Assembly (NCBI RefSeq): GCF_000003605.2 | Contig: NW_003124905.1 | Coordinates: 312,548-361,293 of the forward strand | DNA length: 48,746 nt | Reading direction: 5' to 3' | DNA from: Saccoglossus kowalevskii | Taxonomy: Eukaryota; Hemichordata; Enteropneusta; Harrimaniidae | In this document: positions 11,834 to 24,000 of the stretch, in pieces | How positions within the stretch are numbered: position 1 is the stretch's first letter | Layout: each line of letters starts with the position of its first letter | Translations under genes and position numbers: made by a program | Notes under the pieces: generated by a model | Databases searched by the model: none | Told to the model about the DNA's origin: nothing | Seen by the model: only the letters and a program-made list of their open reading frames with translations

Positions 11834-13110
11834 GCCTTCATATATTATGAAAAGGCTTTCGATAATATCGACTACGTCTCGCTTTTTTTTATTTATTTAT
11901 AAATTATCTAAAGTAGGAATAAAGGCCAAACCTTTACAATCGTTTTATTTAATGTATATCTAAGTGAAAACAGTGATAACAACAACCCAGGGGGAGTTGT
12001 ATGGCATTAATGTTGGCTTTCAACAAGGTTAAGGTATCTCGCCATTGTTACATAAGTGGACTTCGTAGTAGTAAAGTAGTATTGGGGAATTGACAGTTCA
12101 CTTCGGTGCCTTGAAATTGCTTAATCTATTGTGTGATGATGACCTTGTCAATCACTCACCAAATGATCATCAAATTCTGCCAAATACATACAAACATTGA
12201 AATTGAGAGATAATTAAGCCACATTGAAGATTATAATGTTCCGTAAAATGAGGTATTTGACAAAATTAAAAAAAAAAAATTTTCGACAACATAAACAAAT
12301 AGAAATTGTACCGAAATATGAAGGGTTGATGTTCCTAGCTTTTGTTAGTGGCATCCAATAAACAAATACGTTGCTAGACAGGCACAAAAGCTATAGGGCT
12401 CACACCACTAATTGAATTTCCATAGACGACAATGTTAACATATGACGAGATTGCTATATGAAAATGATGAAGAAAGTTGAAAACATGGCTCAAAAATGGG
12501 AAATCAACATGCCAGTAATCAACCATATGAAAAAAAAACAAACATGTTGGCCAGCTCAAACTCTTGTAAATCTCAGGTAAACAAGACACACCTACTGTAT
12601 TTGGATTGCACAAAGAGAAATCACTGGAAAAACACCAAGATTAGAACAAATACACACAGAATAAACCCACAGGTACACAGCCGCTAAGTAGTAAACAAAA
12701 GACCACATGTTGGTCTCACCTTTGACCCAGGTGATTACGTCCTCAAACAGGGAGCATCTGAGAAAAAAAAAATATTAAAAAAAAATTCATTGGTTCTTGC
12801 AAGACATTTAAATTAGTGGCATGAGACCTTAAAATGTTGTGCCTGTTTGCAGCAAGCCTCACGAAGATCAGTTAGTCTACAGACATGCATTACTCTATGT
12901 AATCTTGATGGGGAAATCATTCATATTCTCGCATAAGGAATTGCAACTTGGGGCACATTTAATAATGTCACAGAAGTTGAAAAGGCCACATTATCACATT
13001 TTCTGAATACTGAATGACAAGTTTTGGAAATTCAAGTACATATTTCTCTGCGTTGTAACAATAATTCGTGCCTACCTGGCGCTTATTTGTGTGTTTACGT
13101 GATCCGGCTT
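11834..13110 (+). pseudogene. decayed LINE-type reverse transcriptase
   Basis: Reverse-transcriptase landmarks occur in correct order on the plus strand but in different frames and with stops. Motif A: FIYYEKAFDNIDY (about 11837-11875). Motif B region: GINVGFQQG, stop, GISPLL (12003-12050). Catalytic motif: LLCDDDLV, with CDDD in place of the usual YADD (about 12126-12149). Then IEIVPKYEGLMFLAFVSG (about 12299-12352) and NKYVARQAQKL (12361-12393). After about 450 bp of unmatched sequence comes the thumb-type segment NLDGEIIHILA, stop, GIATWG, then TEVEKATLSHFLN (12901-13015). No endonuclease domain or poly-A tail was identified. It is non-functional: at least three frame changes, several stops and a probable insertion near 12400-12840. 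Confidence 0.8.
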
Positions 13111-13234
13111 TGAGGATAATTACACGTAAACGCATTAATCTTGCATTCGTTTTCCAAACATTTGGTACTAAAACTCACCCAAGCGAAATGAACATGTTTG
13201 ATATAGTGTCAACTATAATAACTTAGCCACCAAA

Positions 13235-13446
13235 TACTGCAGAATACTTTATTTTTGCTTGGAATTTATTTTCGCTATTTTCGCTGAAGGGACGATTCCG
13301 TGAAAATAAAATCCAGTGAATATACTTTTTTTCCTATATTTCACATTAAACTCATGAAAAATCAGTGAAAATAAATTCCAAGCAAAACGCCCAAAAAGCC
13401 TTTTCAGCGAAAATTAATTCCAGCGAAAATAAAGTATTCCACAGTA
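13235..13446. mobile_element. AT-rich fold-back MITE
   Basis: About 212 bp with long imperfect inverted arms. The left arm begins TACTGCAGAATACTTTATTT followed by TTGCTTGGAATTTATTTTCG; the right arm in reverse complement begins TACTGTGGAATACTTTATTT followed by TCGCTGGAATTAATTTTCGC. The repeated words TTTTCGCTGAA and TTCAGCGAAAA make nested hairpins. No coding capacity. The length and terminal symmetry fit a non-autonomous DNA transposon; no clear target duplication was found. Confidence 0.75.
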
Positions 13447-14680
13447 GTTAAGTTAACTCTACATACATGTTATAAACATAACAAATGGAAGAATACAACC
13501 ATTTTAACCTTCAATTGAAATTTAGGATTTTTGGTGTAGCTTTTTTTCTCGACCATTCAATGAACTGCATATGTCAGTATTTTTTATTTTTCAAAATATA
13601 CAATAACCAGGTATGGGTATTACTGATAGGCAAAAAAACAATCGAACAGAGAAAAGAAACACGTGACAAGATAAACAGTGGTATAATGATTATAACCCGG
13701 TAGTGAAACATGCCCTAAACAAAGTCGCATAATTAATATATTATTTATCATCATCGACATAAAGTGACAATTTATGTTCTAACGGAACAGATTTATTTAT
13801 AAACTAGCCTACTAAAAGCTACAAGTAATGCAGTTTCTTGTGATTTTAACCAGTATAACGGTGTATATATATGCTGTAAACATGTATCTTGCAAAAAAAT
13901 ATCCTGTGAAAATTATATAAATATTAATGTTCAGTTAAAAGTCGTTACTGGGACAAGTTGCTTTTAGCGGCCTCGCGGTCATGCGGTGATAATGAACTAA
14001 AAGCCTCCTCAATCAGCGTAATCTCAACTCTTAATGAAACACAACTCAGAGCTAATTTGCAGTGATATAATTAGTGCATGTATGTCAACCCATGAAACCA
14101 TGATGTAGATTTCTTTTAGATAGATACCGCCAAGTTACTCTGGGGGTGACGCACTGCTTTGGATTTATCCTACTGGTGAAAACAATGTATATTCCAACAT
14201 TATCATACAAATATAAACAACCTATGCATGTGGCGTCCGATAAAATCAAGAACTAATCTGTTTCTATCTTTATATCTACCTTATTATACTATTTTCAGTC
14301 TTGACAGTTTGTTCGATCTTCGATCAATAGTGCGCCATACGTGTAGCATTCTATACATGTAGCGTTCTTGTTACATTTTCTACAAATACCATTCTTGTAT
14401 AATTTTATACATGTGATTTCTTTGTAACATCTAATGTTGAATCTCTGGTACATTTGCATAATACATTCATCTGACGTTATATAATTGGAACATACTTTAA
14501 TTGATAGTTCATACTAAAAGGTCATATTTCTTATCTCAGATCCATTTTACACCCACGCATTTTAGCCAGGAACGTAACATCTTCAATATTTGCGTCCAGA
14601 AAATCTATTTCCATTTGATTACCTGAACATACCAGTCCACGTACAAAATAGTGTGGCGTGGTATGAGGTGCGGTGCGGTG
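13447..14680. other. intergenic, nothing recognised
   Basis: AT-rich spacer with short open frames only (for example 13485-13703 plus) that resemble nothing known to me. A weak duplication around the words TACATGT and TTCTTGT occurs near 14340-14430. Confidence 0.5.
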
Positions 14681-14681
14681 C

Positions 14682-14815
14682 TGTAGTGTAGTGTAGTGTA
14701 GTGTAGTGTAGTGTAGTGTAGTGTAGTGTAGTGTAGTGTAGTGTAGTGTAGTGTAGTGTAGTGTAGTGTAGTGTAGTGTAGTGTAGTGTAGTGCAGCGTA
14801 GCGTAGCGTAGTGGT
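14682..14815. repeat. GTGTA pentanucleotide microsatellite
   Basis: Twenty-one perfect GTGTA units at 14686-14790, followed by degraded units (GTGCA, GCGTA). The preceding 40 bp are a related degenerate G/T-rich stretch. Because the unit length is not a multiple of three, all frames cycle through the same pattern, which creates a spurious minus-strand frame rich in HYTTL. Confidence 0.97.
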
Positions 14816-14828
14816 GTAGGATATGCAC

Positions 14829-15300
14829 TTAGTATATTTGGATCATGTTAGTGGTGGTGGAAAAGGAAACGTGACAGCCTGTGTTTGAATTTGTTTGCAA
14901 TGGCGTTTCCCTGACAAGGATTATTCGGACTTCTAGACAGAATGATTAAATCTTATGACCGATTGCAACTCAGGATAGATGGAGTGAGAACACACTTAAA
15001 TAGACAATATACATTAGTTCACCTTTATAATACCTTTGTAAAATATACAGAACATTTTGATTAAAATCCAGAATGACTCTTCACAGTCGATGTAACTTAT
15101 AAATAAAGAACGTGCCATTATTACCCTGCAATTTCATGGATCGATTCTTAAATACAGGTATACACCTCCATGCACGCATCCTGTAGTTACTGCATGACGA
15201 GGTGTCTGTGAGAACGGCGATGCAATGTTTGATTAACCTACTTCAACAGTGCCTGACTTCTTGCCTAGGAATGTTTTTGCAGAGGGCTAAATTCTCCCGC
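14829..15300. other. intergenic, nothing recognised
   Basis: Non-repetitive spacer between the GTGTA and AT microsatellites; no gene or RNA recognised. Confidence 0.5.
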
Positions 15301-15307
15301 TGCAACA

Positions 15308-15310
<3 letters not shown>

Positions 15311-15366
<56 letters not shown>
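15311..15366. repeat. AT dinucleotide microsatellite
   Basis: An uninterrupted run of 28 AT units. It produces spurious open frames encoding alternating Tyr and Ile on both strands. Confidence 0.98.
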
Positions 15367-15369
<3 letters not shown>

Positions 15370-17918
15370 TATTTATTAGTCGGACCTTCTGACGCAAATC
15401 GTACATGCAATTCACGCGCTATTTTGTCCTCCGTTGTATACAAATGCATATATTGTATGTACATGTTTATCTGTTGTTCTACGTGATGTCGCCATGCTCA
15501 GATATGTTTTTTATTTGATTACAATTAATCTTACTCTGCTGTACTTGCTGGAGATGTAACTATATTCAACTCACACTCTTTTTTCTGTTTTATCAAAACT
15601 AATAATATATTTGTTCTTTTTCAATAGAACTGAATATATTTTCACTGTGTGCCTGTAACTAAATTGGTGACTCTTTAAGTAGTAAGTGTCTATGGTTCCA
15701 AACCGAATCCCCTGTGCTCTTGTAGACACGCCAGCTGCTTCACAGTTGGTACGCTCCAAAGCCAACCCGCTTAAAAAGTATTTGTATAGCTATATCGGAT
15801 GCTTCCAAGCTAGAATGTTGCCCAGGCAACCCTTCCGCGTTTTTGTAGCAACGTTGGAGGGTTTTTATCCAGGAAACGTCCCAGTTCCCAACCAACCTCC
15901 TTGCGTACATGCCGCTGATTATTTTATGGTCCCTATGTAGGACGAGTTTCAGTGTAGCATGTATAATATTGATTTACACTCATAACATCAAATTAACGGT
16001 AACATGTTGACAGCTTAACTAATAAAACTGTAGTCTTCACATATTAAACACGTGGATTAACCCGATTTACATTCAGAAGAGACAGTTGGTTTTTAATAAC
16101 TGGTTTTATTCTCGCTAATATTACAATTCTTATAGCTAATCTCAGACTGAATAAAAACAGCGATTTTTGCACGGTCTACAGCTGACAGTTGCGCCATAAA
16201 ATGAACAATTAATTATAGTTTCGTACAATACCTGAAAAATATAATTACAAATACGTCATTTTTTTAACTTTACAGAAACAAAACGATAAAACGGGACGAA
16301 ACAAAACGAACAGTTTCATGAGAATCTGCCATATGGGAAGTAGTCTTCATCAAAGATCTATTAGTTTACAGAGGGTATATATACATATATATACCCATAT
16401 GTACACCAACGTCTGTAAAGCAAGAACAGTATTTTATATAATATTTTTCAAAACACGTTTACTGTTATAAGATACTCACAACATTTACTGTAAATACAAT
16501 AAGTGTAACACAACTGTAAGCCGCACTAAATGGTAAAATACTAAATATTATAAACGCTTTGAAAAAAAGTATGTTACACTGACAGTTAATGCTCTAACGC
16601 ACTCGGGTTTACACGTCGCATGTGTCATTACTTAATATACAATCGCGCACACGGATGGAGATAATAGTGACGTCAATGTTCAAACGTTTGGTTAATAAAT
16701 CTGTATTCATCAACCCAGATGTTTTTAATGATCATGTACATTTGAAAAAAAAGTATCAAATTAAAGAAATATATTATCTTTGGTTGAAACATAATTGACT
16801 ACATTTTATTTCCGACAGACATATTTATTTTTTCGATTCAAATATGCGATGCGCGGCCATGTGGTTATTACAGGGCAGATCAAAACAAGTAAATTGATTC
16901 GCAGTAAACTCGATATACAACCTAGCAATTCAACAATTGATAAAACCACCCCGTTTCTTGGGGATTACAAACTATGTATTGATGCTTTAATTGCAATACT
17001 ATCACCGCTTCTACTCGCCAACTATCGAATTGAATGCCAATTGCTAGCGCTAATTGTTCTATTGAGCACCAGTCGCAGACCGAGAGAACCTGAATTGCAT
17101 GATGCGAACAATAAAGGGAATGTTCAACACGTGCAATCGAAAGGACTCAACAGCAATCAATGCGCCAATCAGGTCACAATACGGGAGTTGAATGCATACA
17201 TCGAGTGATATGTACTTCAAAATGCTACTTTCTAATATATTTACAGAGGAAAAACATTTTCAAGAAAAAATATCAAATACTAGACGGTCGCTTACTGCTG
17301 CTTACAAAAAACACTGCAAATGTATTTCAACAAACGTTATTGCAAGACAAATATATGAGCAATTGTGACACTCTTCCAGTTGTATCTGTACTGTGTATAA
17401 ATTGATGGATCGCAAGAGCAATTATCTTTTTTCAAAAGCGACTTTAAGTGATGTGCTCACTACTGAACACTGAATGTACAATATTACTAGTAATTTACCA
17501 TGGCAACTGAAAAAATACACTCAAATATTGCCTCTCTTCGACTCTCGTCGTGAAATGGTTGAGGCCACTTACTATGCGTTCATTCACTTGGAATGTCTAC
17601 TAACCATCATCACTGAAACTCGTTTTGATTTAATATGAAGAAATAAATAAACTACGGGAAATGCCAAGCAGAATTGAACATGTAACAAACATTAAAATCT
17701 TATGTTTTTGGTTTTTTTTTTCAAATAAAAATATAATATCAAGTAAATATCGTTGGATGGCGAGAAGGGACACACATTATTATTGAAACCTTTATGGATT
17801 TTAGCAAATCATGCGATGCTTAAAAAGCATATAAAAATGTGTGGCTTCTCAACAAGCAAACCCCACTTCCTCGCTTATGCTTGCAGTCATCAAATGTTGG
17901 TGCGATGTTGATATCGGG
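15367..17918. other. intergenic / 3' flank of the cyclase gene
   Basis: Contains the presumed 3' UTR of the minus-strand cyclase gene next to 17919. The nearest poly-A-signal variant on the minus strand is ATTAAA at 17629-17634; no AATAAA was seen closer, so the transcript end is unresolved. Plus-strand frames at 15686-15940 and 16795-17208 match no family I recognise. An AT-rich perfect palindrome lies at 16373-16396. Confidence 0.5.
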
Positions 17919-18011
17919 CTACCGTGGGATTGAACAGATAGTACTCCTGGAATCTTCCCTTGTCGGAGGCCTCTCTCCAAGCAACCAATATGTAGTCTGT
18001 TTTCCTTTACC
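17919..18011 (-). CDS. cyclase gene, last coding exon (C-terminus)
   Basis: Thirty codons plus stop TAG (17919-17921), after acceptor CACGTAG. It starts [13 protein letters not shown], which completes the EMK-GKG-TYWL ending typical of receptor cyclases. The 17-residue tail [17 protein letters not shown] is unique, polar and short; no known C-terminal targeting motif is evident. Confidence 0.93.
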   Translation of the reverse strand, partial: GKGKQTTYWLLGERPPTREDSRSTICSIPR

Positions 18012-21000
18012 CTACGTGAAAAAACAATAAATGACAAAAAATTGGACGAACCGAAACTATGAGAAGAAAAGTATAAATACACCCATAAGTTACACGATTG
18101 GATCTAGTTCCCTTAAACGTAGTTGTTTGCGGATGACAGGTACATACATGAACCATTGTTATTTTAAAAGATAAGTGGTTTTCAATATTTTTTGGTAGGT
18201 ATATGCGCGTATAAGTAAATCCTTTACGCGTGCGCTTTAGAGTATTTCACTGTACTGTTATAAAATGTGTATACCTATCACAAGGGTTTTATTTGATATC
18301 CTGATGTTTTATTTAAGAAGAAAAATATCGAAAACAGTTATGTATACACAGCACAGGCTTGAAATAACTCTTTCGAGCCGGTAGATTACAAGAGTCCTGT
18401 GCGTTCGTAGATTATATGTCTATGCTAAAACAATTCCGCGTACAATATCGAGATCGTTACGATCCTCGTGCTCAGCTCTTTGAAATATGATAGTTTTGGA
18501 CATATCCCGGTGCAGGCAAGCGTGCAAATATTTCATTGAACTAATGTGTAATTATAACCAAAATTAGTTTGTGTTTGATATATCAGTATCGTGGAACTGT
18601 AATCAAAATATAATGACCCACAATTACAAATATATTGTTTTTTTTCTTCATCAAAGTTTTGTTTGTCTCTTGAGGTTTATGCATTGGGTCAGGGATATAC
18701 TCTGTTATTTTGATACGCGGTTGTGTTGTTCTATAACAAACCTTATTACTTATATTGTGCATTCGCTATTGTGATGAATATATGAGGTTAATCTTATTTT
18801 TTCGGCACAGGCAACTCACACTTAATTGTGTTCTCAAATATTAATAAAATTAACAATATCACGAAATGAAATTGTCAACACTTATTGAATTACATTCATG
18901 GTGTTCGGATGGAAACCATTCATATTTGCCGCAATGTTTTCGACGACTGAACTATTTTAGAATTCTCAATAGTTTCTATGGTGATGTATTTCCTTTATTT
19001 ATGGTACTATTTCCAACATTGGGACTCGGCATATGAGTAAATTCTCTGTGATCTACAAAGTGCTTTATAACGCTTTTTTTATTATTTTTGTCAATGACAA
19101 TAATTTGATGTGTTATGATTTTCTTAAATTAGGTGGGAGAGAAATGTCGTTAATTGCTGCATGTTTGATACGGGGTTCAATTCATCGACATGATTCAATG
19201 CAATTCAGTCAAAAAGTCAGTAATGGCTAGAAACCTTTCAAATTTGACTTGAATACTTTTCTCTGACGATTAAGTAATTACTTCGTCACATCTGATAACA
19301 CCAAACAATTGTGATGTCACCGATTATTGTGCCAAGATGCGAATCAAATACATCCCGAAAAACATAGAAGTGTGCTGCACACTGTTGAATTTTAAGATTA
19401 ATAGACACAGATTCGTTGTGTACAATTTGCTCAAGTAATTCGTCATTTTCGGTTTAGCTTCTGTCCATGTCGACGTTTAATAAATAACAAAGTTCAAAGT
19501 TGATACTCAGATGTAATACATTTATATGAGTTCGAAGTCATATAAAGAGTTCTCGCGCGAAAACGCGTTGTATAACACCGATGCAATAGTAGATATAGCT
19601 AACTATTAAATATTTTTTATATATTTTAGTGGGAACGGACGTGGGTTATGTATTAAAACATTGTTCCCGACACATTTTCGCATTATTAGGGGTTTGTTTT
19701 GGCAAGATCGTGTGTCATTTTCCCAGAGTCAGGCATATTAATTTCATAATCAAAAGTAAAATAATCCAACAAAGTCTTTCCTAAAAATGTGGTACGTTAT
19801 ATTCCAGTTCATATACTTGACATTGTACATCAAGGACCAATTTGTTAAAACAGTAGCCGCAAATTTCCGAAGCTTTGATGAACCTGTGTTTGCACAGTAA
19901 GTCCTTCCCGAGACCCACATAGCGTCCAATTTCACCACCAATACCCAAGAGTTTTACGTCAACTGTCTCTTTGAAAATAGAAACAACACTACGACCGCAT
20001 ATTATGTTATTTGATGTTGCTATTAACATATCACATTATAATTTGTAATATAGTTTGTATGTTTGGCCAAGCACGACCAGCATTATTCTAATTACTACCC
20101 ATAAATTTACGCAAGATAAATTACATACTGACGCAATCGTAAACGCAATAGTATGCCCTCGTCGGGAAATTTGCATTCACTGACGTCAGGAAAGCTTATA
20201 ACCTAGTTCGATCGTAATATATTTAAATTACCTTCATTTCTATTTCGCCTCTCAGTTGTAAGATGAAAGTGTGGAAAGTATCGAGGATCATTTTCGTCGA
20301 CGTGCTGACGTGGATCCGTAGAGCTGTAAACACAGAAATATATAGGTCATTTAGGTTGTATATGTGTTCTGGAAAAGGTCTAATAGATGAATTGCAAAAT
20401 CATATACTGACAATACAGAACTGCACTGATTTAGAATACCGATTATTTTCACAACTACATGACGGTAAGCATTGGCTAAACATAGTTACAATCAAATGAA
20501 ACAAAATGACATAAATCTATAAGCTAAATATGTTCAGTTATAAAAAAAACAGCGCTAGAACGAGCTTAAGGTTGTAAATTGCAAAACATCTCCTCTTCAT
20601 GGAAAAGCAAAGTCAAGATGTTTTTGTTTTTTTTAAATCAAACTTAATGTTCATTGTTGTCATGATTCAAGGCCGTATTTGCAAGATTAATTTATTTTAG
20701 GAAGTAATCCTGAATTAGATTTCAGGATTTTGATGAATAAGCTTTGCCATGAACCACCGTGACTCACAAGGCAACGCGCTTAAGTTGTTTACAGAGATAA
20801 GTGAGAGGTTTACTGAAGATCATACAATGTGGAAATGTAACGTCAACACGCTGAGTAATATAGAGGGCGTTGTATCGAAGCAACAGGTATACTTTGAGAT
20901 CGCGGATTTGAATATCAGAGGTCAAAAGCACACATGTGTATTTCTCGATGGCAGTATGATTGGATGGATTGGTTAATTGATTGGTATACAATTCCGGTTT

Positions 21001-24000
21001 GTGGTAGTTACAATGTTCATTAATACCACCAACGTCTGTTAGTGTGTAAAAATAATATCACGTATGTCGTTTTAATCTGTTTTCATAATTCCGAAAAAGG
21101 AATTAATTTGCAGATAAAATAACTTTTGGTCGATTTGTTGGGGGTTCACACAACAAAAAAGATGTTCCTATTACATTGACTGGTTCTACTGTAAAACCTA
21201 TTAGCTTTGGACATTCACCACAGATACAAAATGAAGTAAATGACGTATTTCCTAATTTTTGATAGTTTGGGAAAACAGAAAATAACATTCAGACATATTT
21301 GGAGGGCATGGAATGTCGTTGTTATGCAAATGTGTAGTTGTTGTGAAATGGCCTTAGGTCAGGGGAATAGCCGACGCAATGACAGGGGAGAATGAACCGT
21401 TATTTGTGGGGAAAAATATAAGACTCGCGGCTCTCTCGCTCTCAGTGAGATTTCGGCGGCCATAATGAAATGAATAACTTACGCTCTCCATTAGATTCCA
21501 GTCTAGATGCTGTGTTCACTGTGTCGCCAAACAGACAGTAACGAGGCATTTTGAGACCAACTACACCAGACACGCAGGGACCTGATGAAAAGAACAAATG
21601 AAAACGCTATTAAAATGAGTGACGTCAAATTCGAAAATTAATCACGCCTCAGTGTACCAGGCAGTTTGTTGTTCGGATAATAACACGTGAAATCATTTTC
21701 TTTTGTTTTAGATATGGTTGCTTCGTGGGCTTTACTTTCGAATGAACTACTCTGATACGCCTTTACAGTATTGTTGTACAACACTGTCACGCAAAACAAA
21801 GACAATATTTTTTTCTGATTCAATCACAGGCAGCCCAGAGAAGATGGGAGCTTGTAATAAGATATGTCAGTAGTAGCGCTATATCCATACGTAACTTGAA
21901 GAGTAGTACACAAAATTTCTGAAGACTGAAAAGAATAATATCCATGTGAAAGAAACACATATATTATTGGTTTACGATATTGGTTTATTGTGCGTGGTTT
22001 ATTTACCCTGACGGTTTCTGCACATGTACACAACTTATTTATATATGAGTATTGCATTACAAGTGTTTACAAAATAACACAAACAATATTCAAATACGAC
22101 GGCAATGTAGTGGTATGAGACATGTTTGTAATTAAATATCGTGGCACGCAATTTAACGTAATAACTCGAGAAAGGCAGTGGTTAGTTTATGCGTACACAG
22201 CTTGTTCGACTTAATTTCAATCAATACTCTATTTATGCTTTCCGGGAAAAAATCTCACAATTGCGACTGAATTAAAATTATTGATCTAGATATGCGTATT
22301 GCCGAGACTAGCAGCGATGGCACAATTGGTGATTTTCCGTACAACTGCGAGATCTCGCGAGATGCATGAAAGACGCGCGTCGAACGTCTGCTGCAAAAAA
22401 TCGATGTTTGACGCCACTACGACGCTATGATCTTTGTTTGTCCTGTTTTTACGTTCTATTTCACGCATAACGCGTGATTCTCGCAGTGAACGGAAAATGG
22501 TCTATTGGTACGACAAAGAAAACGGTATATTCGAAACGCAACACACGTTAAAAAATTCAAGTGAATCATGATAATTTAATTTACACGCGTTGAATACGTC
22601 ACTAGAGTAGATGGCGTCTTTTGTCGAAAGACTTTGAAAAATCTACGAATAATTAGTGAACTGGTCTAGAGGGCTATCGGCGGGCTTTATGTACGGGTCT
22701 GTCTGCGCATGCGAGTTCCCTTGGTAATGTACTGATGTCATGGAGACAGCCAATCAATGATGACACAAAAATCTGTGCCGACGACGTGTTTACATAGCTA
22801 TTCACCAGGTCATGCTTGTGTGCAATAGGAAGGGCACCCTGAATGAATATATTCAAAGCTAACATGTCACACCAAGAGACCAATATTGAATACGACGCGG
22901 CGCGACGACTGTGGTGCTCAAGTCGTCGCGGCCATCGCGGCGCGGCGCGCGCGACGTATTCGATGTGCGCCCCACAGCGCATGACAACTTTAGGATGTAT
23001 ATGGATGTTTCATTGCAGGAATTTTAGTATTATTGTAAAGAAATTTTAAAGGAGTTGGATATCATGCTTCGTGAAAGGGAATAATAAGTGTCCTGTATAG
23101 TTTAGTTTTGTGAACGAAATAACCCAATTCGTAAACGTCTTGTTAAAACAGATTCGTCAACTCAACCTCATGAAAGTTCCAAATCAATAATAAGTTTACA
23201 ATTATCTATTAATTCGACTCTTTGCTTTAAAATGTTATTTCACAAACATATAATATGCGCCCAAAAATGAAAAAAAAAATCGCGAACACAAATATAAGTT
23301 TACGGGATAACAAAATCAGGCAGATTAGAAGATAAGAAATGTGACACTATGACGAGAAAACAATAATTTTACGAACACACGCTTAATTTAATAAATGCAA
23401 CGCGATATCACTAATACAGATAAGATTTATTCAACACAAATATTTGTTTTTGAAAATTTCCACAAGCTACGAATCATCCAATAGATACACATTTTCAAAC
23501 ACGACGCCCAATTAAAACAAGTTATTTCATTATTTATAAATCGCATGTGGGTTAATGCTCGCGACTTACGTTGTGAACTTTCGTAAATCGGCACTTTTCT
23601 CGTCAATGCTGTTCATTTTTAGATTGTGTGGCCTGTTATAATATTTAATAAATAAAAAGCACTTAATTTGCATATTGTAATAACTCTGATTGTTATTGAG
23701 CAGCGGGGGACGTTAGCAAACTGAAAATAAAACGGGTCAAACGCCATCGGTTAGATGAAACAACTTCTCCGCTACATTGAAATCCTTATGGAACGATGCG
23801 TTCACTTCTTTCAAATACGGGTGCAAGTGCCGTTTAACAACACGATCAAAGACTGGAATTGTTTGATCTGTATTAAAGCGCATATGGCTGCTCAGTTTCG
23901 ACACGAGGTTGACACTGATTGACAGACCGAATATAGTCACATGCACATTTAAAATGCCACTTAAAGGTTAAAAAAAGGACACTTATCTCCCAAAGTCGCA

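Noticed and set aside
14619-15486. Open frames across the GTGTA and AT microsatellites
   Set aside because: They are repeat artefacts encoding HYTTL and YI periodicities.
16795-17208. 137-codon plus-strand open frame
   Set aside because: No ATG at its start (it begins at TTG), no recognised motif, no splice context; length is attainable by chance in this much sequence.
19781-20029. 82-codon minus-strand frame considered as a cyclase exon
   Set aside because: The true exons on each side (20232-20323 and 17919-18011) join in frame, and this segment has no cyclase similarity.
22674-22982. 102-codon minus-strand frame rich in Arg and Ala
   Set aside because: Composition is explained by the CpG-rich MITE fragment at 22880-22970.
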